Both the position numbers and the translations under genes were made by a program. Shown one piece after another: positions 9,666 through 13,535 of a stretch of DNA of 13,535 nucleotides (position 1 is the first letter of the stretch; every line of letters starts with the position of its first letter). The stretch is from Hydnum rufescens UP504. Taxonomy: Eukaryota > Basidiomycota > Agaricomycetes > Cantharellales > Hydnaceae. The notes under the pieces were generated by a model, which searched no databases, had not been told where the DNA came from, and saw only the letters and a program-made list of their open reading frames with translations. The DNA lies in NCBI GenBank assembly GCA_014904985.1, contig MU129225.1, forward strand, positions 1-13,535. Direction: 5' to 3'.

Positions 9666-10532
9666 AGATTGAAACTGGTGATCCCCCCCACTACAAAGGG
9701 CTATAAGTACTACTTCCTGCACACAGCCACCTTTGGGGCTTTCAAAGCCACTGACAGGTAAATTTGGTAAGTGCCTAATGAGCAGACATGAACAGAACAG
9801 AAAAGAAAGAGGGAACAACCAACCAAAGCCTATGAGCCAAATTGATTCCAGTGGGACTGTCTCAGGACTGTCTTTTTGCTCCATGGAAATCATGAATAGA
9901 TGGACTCCTAGTAAATCTATATTAGGATGGTGCCATGAGAAATGGCTGCCCATAACAATAAAGACAGTCCCAGATTGGGCAATGCCACATCTGCATCTGG
10001 CCTCATGCACCAGTCCTGATCTCTCTCCATTTTTCTCATCCATCTGCCAGCCATTCATCTTACTCAGGTTATTTTATGACATTTACTATATATTCCCATG
10101 CCATGCCTCTTTCCTCCTGATCAGATTGCCCTGTTGTGCCCCCCTGCTCTCTCTGCTCCTTCCCCCCTCTCTCTGGCTGACTTGATGGATCACCTCTGGT
10201 GTTACCTAAGCACCACATGCCCTACTACATCAGATGGTCTTTCCAGGAGGGAGAAATGTTACTTCCTGAGTTCCCACACTCTTTACAAAAGCTCACATGC
10301 CCCTCTCTGATGTGATGTCTTTCTGGGCACTACTTCCAGCCTCTGCAAGACAACATGGCAAAGTCTGCAGTATTGAAAGTGGATCTTAGAATTAGAACCC
10401 TATCATGTCTGATAGGGATGCATAACAAGCAAGTCAAACCTCCAGAGTTTACCAACCCCAACACAATCTCACCTCACCTTAGGCAACCCAATTCCCGTGT
10501 CTAATTAGGTAGTCTTTTTCTGGCAAAATAGT

Positions 10533-10657
10533 GTGTCTAATAGACTCATGGGCCCATGGCCCCACATGTCTTCTGAACCTACCATGGCCCCCCTGGCCTT
10601 CCTGAATATTAGGGTCCATGGGCCCCATGGGCCCATGCCAGGGAATTTTTTAGACAC
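10533..10657. mobile_element. 125-bp MITE-like foldback with GGGCCCATGG
   Basis: The ends are GTGTCTAA (10533-10540) and TTAGACAC (10650-10657). Inside each end lies CATGGGCCCATGG (10547-10559) or its complement CCATGGGCCCATG (10625-10637); the spacing from the ends differs by 6 bases. The middle has further CCATGG words. There is no coding capacity. A third GTGTCTAA lies just outside at 10497-10504. It is a plausible non-autonomous foldback element, but no target-site duplication is clear. Confidence 0.5.
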
Positions 10658-10744
10658 TGGCCCCATGAAAACCCCCCTCAGCTCTTCACTCTCTGCTGAC
10701 AACATTCATTCCAGCTTCTGCCTTCATTTCCATCCAAGACAGCT

Positions 10745-11133
10745 AGCGGGTGCATCAGTCATCACCCATTCAAATAAATAATTTACATCCACTACATCCA
10801 AAAAACTTGCCGCCATCCATCAGTGCCCACCCCCTCCGGCAGCAGGGTCACTGTGTAGGGTGGCGGACAGCCCCAAATGATGGCTGTACACCAGAAATCA
10901 GCCCGCTGCAGCTCCCCATTCACTCTGGGCAGTCATTGCTCATTCAAAAGCAGCGGGGTTTCCTTATTTGGAAATCACATGTTCATTCGGACTTGCATAT
11001 TCCAGCCTGCTACAAGGCCTTTTTGGCTGCTAATTGGGCAGCACAGTACCTTGCATTTATCTCTATTTTACATTACAAAGAAGTGACTACAAAAGAAAAA
11101 AATGCAAAATTGAATTCACACAAAAAAAAAAAA
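10745..11133. other. Spacer, no gene seen
   Basis: CpGs reappear here. CCCGCTGC (10902-10909) and GCAGCGGG (10950-10957) form an 8-bp inverted repeat with a 40-base gap. A 12-base A run lies at about 11122-11133. Nothing else is supported. Confidence 0.4.
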
Positions 11134-11350
11134 CATGTGCGCCTGGTGCCTACAGGGACCGGGCACATGATCTGAAGGGATAATATGTTGGAGGAAACCC
11201 AGGAGTCCATGCACACAAAATTTCGTGTGCATGGGTGCCCAGGTTCCTCCATTATTCGCAATTTCATACAGGTCTATCCTTTTGAACCAGCCACAGGCTT
11301 TGGCTGGTCAAAATTGCTGGCAACAAGGATGATCCCATCATTGTGGGATC
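11134..11350. repeat. Run of four hairpins
   Basis: The hairpins are: 11134-11169, CATGTGC...GCACATG with a further six pairs (CCTGGT against ACCGGG); 11190-11250, a stem of about 26 bp with outer GGAGGAA/TTCCTCC and inner CCATGCACAC/GTGTGCATGG around an 8-base loop; 11281-11312, TTTGAACCAGCC/GGCTGGTCAAA with one bulge; and 11331-11350, GATCCCA/TGGGATC. They directly precede the module array and may be one or two further, more degenerate modules. Confidence 0.6.
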
Positions 11351-11393
11351 GCCCTCATCACCATTCGGGGTAGGCGGGAAAGATAATTAGTCC

Positions 11394-11494
11394 CTATAAT
11401 GAAAATAACTCGGATTGTTAGTATGGAGTGCGAACAAGGCAGGTTAAAGCAGCCCTGTTCGTGCTGAAGAAGAGGCGGGTTTGGGGGGACTTAG
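11394..11494 (-). other. Degenerate intron, module 1 (101 nt, broken donor)
   Basis: The acceptor TTTCATTATAG and the branch point TACTAAC (complement of 11417-11423, A 24 bases from the end) are intact. The donor position reads GATGAG then CTAAGT, as if the first G of GTAAGT had become C. The inner hairpin at 11427-11465 has 14 of 16 positions paired, counting G.U. This module is probably no longer spliced at this site. Confidence 0.5.
11427..11465 (-). other. Intronic hairpin, module 1
   Basis: AGTGCGAACAAGGCAG pairs with CAGCCCTGTTCGTGCT with a 7-base loop. Its wobbles are mixed: two T-G type pairs on the plus strand and one A-C. It therefore fits a module that is decaying. Confidence 0.65.
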
Positions 11495-11501
11495 CTCATC
11501 T

Positions 11502-11528
11502 CCACACCCCAGCAAGGCTGGGGTGTGG
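11502..11528 (-). other. Exonic GC-rich hairpin, module 1
   Basis: CCACACCCCAGC and GCTGGGGTGTGG form a 12-bp stem with the loop AAG. A further small stem (GCAGATC/GATCTGC) lies at 11578-11595 in the same exon. Confidence 0.85.
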
Positions 11529-11680
11529 TGTCCTGCCTATTGTGTGTGTGGTTGGAGTCTTCACATTCTTCAGTCATGCAGATCGTAAGATCTGCAGCCG
11601 TTCGCAATGACAACGACAGGATTGCCGTTATTGCCATCACTTGAGGTAGGCGAGGGGGGTGCGGGTGAGCATGATGGTCC

Positions 11681-11770
11681 CTAAAGTGAAAGTAATCGGT
11701 ACATAATTAAAGCAGCACAAAAAAGGCTGCCTAAGCTGCCCTTTTTGTATGATATGACAAAGATACTTAC
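11681..11770 (-). other. Candidate intron, module 2 (90 nt)
   Basis: A consensus donor GTAAGTAT follows AATCAG. The acceptor is TTTCACTTTAG. The branch point is not a clean TACTAAC here (TACCGATTAC at the equivalent place). The inner hairpin is at 11717-11748. Confidence 0.6.
11717..11748 (-). other. Intronic hairpin, module 2
   Basis: ACAAAAAAGGCTGC pairs with GCTGCCCTTTTTGT around CTAA. There is one T-T mismatch, and one A-C opposition that becomes U.G on the minus strand. Confidence 0.7.
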
Positions 11771-11776
11771 CTGATT

Positions 11777-11805
11777 ACCACACCCCAGCAAAGCTGGGGT
11801 GTGGT
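11777..11805 (-). other. Exonic GC-rich hairpin, module 2
   Basis: ACCACACCCCAGC and GCTGGGGTGTGGT form a 13-bp perfect stem with the loop AAA. It ends 6 bases before the donor. A 14-bp perfect palindrome GGGTCATATGACCC at 11849-11862 lies upstream in the same exon. Confidence 0.85.
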
Positions 11806-11954
11806 TTCCTGTCTTGGGTGCTTTATCGCTGGGTTCTGTGGTCGCACGGGGTCATATGACCCATAATCGCCTGTGACGATGACTGGGTCGTTAGGTGGTA
11901 GCATTGATGCCATAATTTGAAGGGAAGGAGGAGGGTGGGCAGCGGTGATACATC

Positions 11955-12064
11955 CTGTAATGAGAGGACTTCGAATCGTTAGTAAAGAATGAAGCTTATG
12001 CAAAGAGGGCAGCTTAAGAGCCGCCCTCCTTGCGAAAGATGAGACATACAAATGCTCTACATAC
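11955..12064 (-). other. Candidate intron, module 3 (110 nt)
   Basis: Donor GTATGT follows GATAAG. TACTAAC is the complement of 11978-11984. The acceptor is CTCATTACAG, with the branch A 24 bases before the end. The inner hairpin is at 12000-12033. Confidence 0.65.
12000..12033 (-). other. Intronic hairpin, module 3 (14 bp as minus-strand RNA)
   Basis: GCAAAGAGGGCAGC against GCCGCCCTCCTTGC has two A-C oppositions on the plus strand. On the minus strand both become G.U, giving an uninterrupted 14-bp RNA stem. Confidence 0.75.
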
Positions 12065-12071
12065 CTTATCG

Positions 12072-12098
12072 CCACACCCCAGCAAGGCTGGGGTGTGG
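12072..12098 (-). other. Exonic GC-rich hairpin, module 3
   Basis: CCACACCCCAGC and GCTGGGGTGTGG form a 12-bp stem with the loop AAG. It ends 7 bases before the module 3 donor. Confidence 0.85.
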
Positions 12099-12231
12099 TG
12101 TCCTGTTCATGGTGGCTTGTTGTTGGCTTCTTCGGTTGTGCGGGTCGAAAGCCCTGTAATTGTATATGGCGATTACCGGATCGTCACTGTTGTTTCATGT
12201 CCAAGTGGCGGTTGGGGAGGTGTAATAGTAC

Positions 12232-12325
12232 CTAGGATGAATACGGTTAGTAAAAAATTAAAGCTGCACAAACGAGGCAGCTTAAAGCTGCCCCACCAGT
12301 GCAAAAGACAATATAATACACATAC
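12232..12325 (-). other. Candidate intron, module 4 (94 nt)
   Basis: Donor GTATGT follows GAGCAG. TACTAAC is the complement of 12246-12252. The acceptor is TTCATCCTAG, with the branch A 15 bases before the end. The inner hairpin is at 12265-12303. Confidence 0.65.
12265..12303 (-). other. Intronic hairpin, module 4
   Basis: TGCAC pairs with GTGCA, and GGCAGC with GCTGCC. A central internal loop carries A-C oppositions that become U.G if the minus strand is the RNA. The loop is TTAAA. Confidence 0.65.
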
Positions 12326-12333
12326 CTGCTCAC

Positions 12334-12358
12334 CACACCCCAGCAAGGCTGGGGTGTG
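12334..12358 (-). other. Exonic GC-rich hairpin, module 4
   Basis: CACACCCCAGC and GCTGGGGTGTG form an 11-bp stem with the loop AAG. It ends 8 bases before the module 4 donor. Confidence 0.85.
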
Positions 12359-12404
12359 ATGACTTAGTTGGTTGGTCGCATGGGGTCATATCCAGAATTG
12401 AGTG

Positions 12405-12525
12405 GACGATGACGATAGCATCGTCATCGTCATCATCCTCGTCCTCATCCTTGTCCTCATCATCCTCGTCCTCGTCATCCTCGTTGTCCTCGTTGTCATT
12501 GTCATCTTCATTGTCCTCCTCATCG
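12405..12525 (-). repeat. GAT/GAC/GAG microsatellite within the module 4-5 exon
   Basis: On the minus strand this is an imperfect run of GAT, GAC, GAG and AAC triplets, which reads as an Asp/Glu-rich tract in one frame. That frame has a TAA shortly before the tract and a TGA just before the next donor. A 12-bp hairpin (GACGATGACGAT / ATCGTCATCGTC, loop AGC) lies at 12405-12431. The expansion explains why this module period (about 335) exceeds the others. Confidence 0.7.
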
Positions 12526-12556
12526 TTTTATGTCCAGGGTGGCCCAAGCGATGGCC

Positions 12557-12661
12557 CTGATGATGAAAAGAATTCGAGATGTTAGTAGATAATACAACGA
12601 GTGCAAAAGGACCAGCTTGGACCGGGTCCTTTTGCACAAAAGCATAAATAAAAAACCATAC
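12557..12661 (-). other. Candidate intron, module 5 (105 nt)
   Basis: Donor GTATGG follows AATAAG. TACTAAC is the complement of 12581-12587. The acceptor is CATCATCAG, with the branch A 25 bases before the end. A perfect 13-bp hairpin lies inside. This is the best-preserved module. Confidence 0.65.
12601..12637 (-). other. Intronic hairpin, module 5 (perfect 13 bp)
   Basis: GTGCAAAAGGACC (12601-12613) and GGTCCTTTTGCAC (12625-12637) are exactly complementary around an 11-base loop. Confidence 0.85.
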
Positions 12662-12667
12662 CTTATT

Positions 12668-12699
12668 ACCACACCCCAGCATCATCGCTGGGGTGTGGT
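12668..12699 (-). other. Exonic GC-rich hairpin, module 5
   Basis: ACCACACCCCAGC and GCTGGGGTGTGGT form a 13-bp perfect stem with the loop ATCATC. The hairpin ends 6 bases before the donor of the module 5 intron. Confidence 0.85.
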
Positions 12700-12740
12700 G
12701 CTCACTTGCGCTCCATAATTGGGTGTCGGGTGAAGCCACG

Positions 12741-12942
12741 ACTCAACTCCGGCAAGTGCTGGGTTTAAAAAAGGTGCCCAACACCAGCAGAACAGACACC
12801 ACAAAACATTATTGAAGTGTATATGCAGATGAAAACACATGCTAGACATATTGAATAATTATTTGGGTCATAGTATTAAAGAAAAGGTAAGAATGAGCAA
12901 GATCTGAATAAGGCAATGTATTATGACACTGAACAGGGGATT
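12741..12942. other. AT-rich spacer, no gene seen
   Basis: This lies between the module array and the terminal palindrome. No open frame, hairpin or repeat was noted. Confidence 0.5.
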
Positions 12943-13535
12943 GGGCCGCCTGTATGGATCACAGTGCCCCAAAAATTAAATATTGGGATTATATATATAT
13001 GTGCTACATGGTAGATTTATAAAAATGGGTGCCAGAGACACTTAATAGTATAATTTCCTTATTTGGGCATGTGTATTTCCTCATTCTTTCAGTCACCTCA
13101 CAGTATTAGAGCCTAGGAATTAGGGATTGGAAATGTATCTAGTATGCCCACAAAATAATATCTTTTTCATAATATTTAATGGAAATGCTATGTCATGAGT
13201 TCTGCACCATCAGAGTAGCTGTTGATTCTGACAGTAATTGCTACTGTCAGAATCAACAGCTACTCTGATGGTGCAGAACCCATGACATAGCATTTCCATT
13301 AAAAATTATGAAAAAGATATTATTTTGTGGGCATACTAGATACATTTCCAATCCCTAATTCCTAGGCTCTAATACTGTGAGGTGACTGAAAGAATGAGGA
13401 AATACACATGCCCAAATAAGGAAATTATACTATTAGGTGTCTCTGGCACCCATTTTTATAAATCTACCATGTAGCATATATATATAATCCCAATATTTAA
13501 TTTTTGGGGCACTGTGATCCATAGCAGGCGGCCCC
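12943..13535. mobile_element. Terminal near-perfect palindrome, arms about 294 bp
   Basis: The left arm (12943-13236) is the reverse complement of the right arm (13242-13535) around the centre ATTGC. I count three substitutions and two small indels: an extra C in the right arm near the outer end, and an extra GT in the left arm by the AT run. That is roughly 99 percent identity. Both outer ends read GGGCCGCC, and the interior has no CpG. There is no coding frame. It may be a foldback/MITE-type element, two head-to-head copies of a repeat, or a fold-back assembly artefact. The window ends at the arm end, so a target-site duplication cannot be checked. Confidence 0.7.

Larger units (their letters stand above)
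8661..10744. other. CpG-depleted block, probable old repeat relic
   Basis: Reading through about 2,080 bases I find a single CG (10496-10497). The last CG before the block is at 8659-8660 and they resume at about 10745. TG and CA are abundant. No reading frame shows coding character; the open frames on either strand (up to 157 codons) look accidental. The word ATTATGTAAT recurs (9273-9282 and 9342-9351, and just outside at 8493-8502). A diverged pair of about 26 bp lies at 9182 and 9639. The best reading is a long-methylated transposon or other repeat whose CpGs have all been lost. Its family cannot be told from sequence alone. Confidence 0.6.
11394..12740 (-). repeat. Tandem array of five exon-intron hairpin modules
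   Basis: Read on the minus strand, five modules of about 265-335 bases each hold, in order: a GC-rich hairpin (CACACCCCAGC/GCTGGGGTGTG), 6-8 bases, a splice donor, a second hairpin with a module-specific stem, a TACTAAC branch point (clear in four modules), an AG acceptor, then an exon of about 167-231 bases. The inner hairpins start at 11427, 11717, 12000, 12265 and 12601. Joining the exons gives stops in all phases I followed, so a long protein is not supported. However, several exons can be read as related fragments (see findings). It is probably a tandemly duplicated gene, non-coding or decayed. It could also be a transposon-derived intron family. It is unlike CRISPR, tRNA or rRNA arrays. 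Confidence 0.6.

Noticed and set aside
9585..10185. Open frames of 157 (minus) and 150 (plus) codons
   Set aside because: They overlap on opposite strands in the CpG-depleted relic. Neither shows motifs, an RBS/Kozak context of note or repeat support.
11767..12075. 102-codon minus-strand open frame
   Set aside because: Its N-terminal part is the translation of the module 3 intron and hairpin. Only the exon part (MASMLPPNDPVIV onward) is of interest.
11500..12700. CRISPR array
   Set aside because: The repeats are hairpins about 270 bases apart, the intervening sequences are homologous to each other, and the signals are eukaryotic splice sites.
11134..12700. tRNA or other known structured RNA genes
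   Set aside because: The stems are single hairpins with no cloverleaf, no TTCRA box and no match to rRNA or spliceosomal RNA cores.
12386..12739. 117-codon minus-strand open frame
   Set aside because: It runs straight through a well-supported intron (12557-12661), and most of its C-terminal half is a Met/Thr/Arg reading of the triplet microsatellite.
11394..12740. Helitron 3' ends (hairpin followed by CTRR)
   Set aside because: Only one hairpin is followed by CTTAG; the others are followed by TCCTG. Several hairpins in tandem with splice signals do not fit a Helitron end.

Overview
The window looks like repeat-dense nuclear DNA from a eukaryote, most likely a fungus and perhaps a basidiomycete. 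The reasons are short candidate introns of about 90-110 bases with TACTAAC branch points, and decay of repeats at CpG only, as expected from cytosine methylation and deamination. No intact protein gene, tRNA or rRNA was recognised. The taxon is an inference.

Layout. (1) Bases 1-330 hold the end of a plus-strand module: a GC-rich exonic hairpin, an intron-like stretch containing a perfect 14-bp hairpin, then two more GC-rich hairpins. (2) Bases 331-640 are AT-rich and end in a cluster of TTTCGGCCA repeats and an inverted repeat. (3) Bases 641-8369 (minus strand) are one long decayed reading frame of about 2,570 codons, built partly from diverged internal repeats. It has at least two frameshifts and eleven in-frame stops, all of them TGA. 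Where repeat copies can be aligned, the stop codon faces CGA or CAA, so the stops are best explained as CGA codons lost by CpG deamination. (4) Bases 8661-10744 hold about 2.1 kb with only one CpG, probably a much older methylated repeat relic; a 125-bp MITE-like foldback lies near its end. (5) Bases 11134-11350 hold a run of four hairpins. (6) Bases 11394-12740 (minus strand) are a tandem array of five exon-intron-like modules. Each has a GC-rich hairpin just upstream of a splice donor and a second hairpin inside the candidate intron. (7) Bases 12943-13535 are a near-perfect palindrome with arms of about 294 bases around a 5-base centre, reaching the last base of the window.

The two hairpin-module regions (1-330 plus, 11394-12740 minus) face each other across the decayed gene. 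Most of the G.U wobbles that complete their stems appear only when each region is read on the strand predicted by its splice signals. This suggests the hairpins act, or once acted, in RNA. The modules do not hold an open reading frame after splicing in silico, although related fragments of a short peptide can be read from several exons. The module array and the CGA/TGA/CAA decay pattern are the two observations most worth following.
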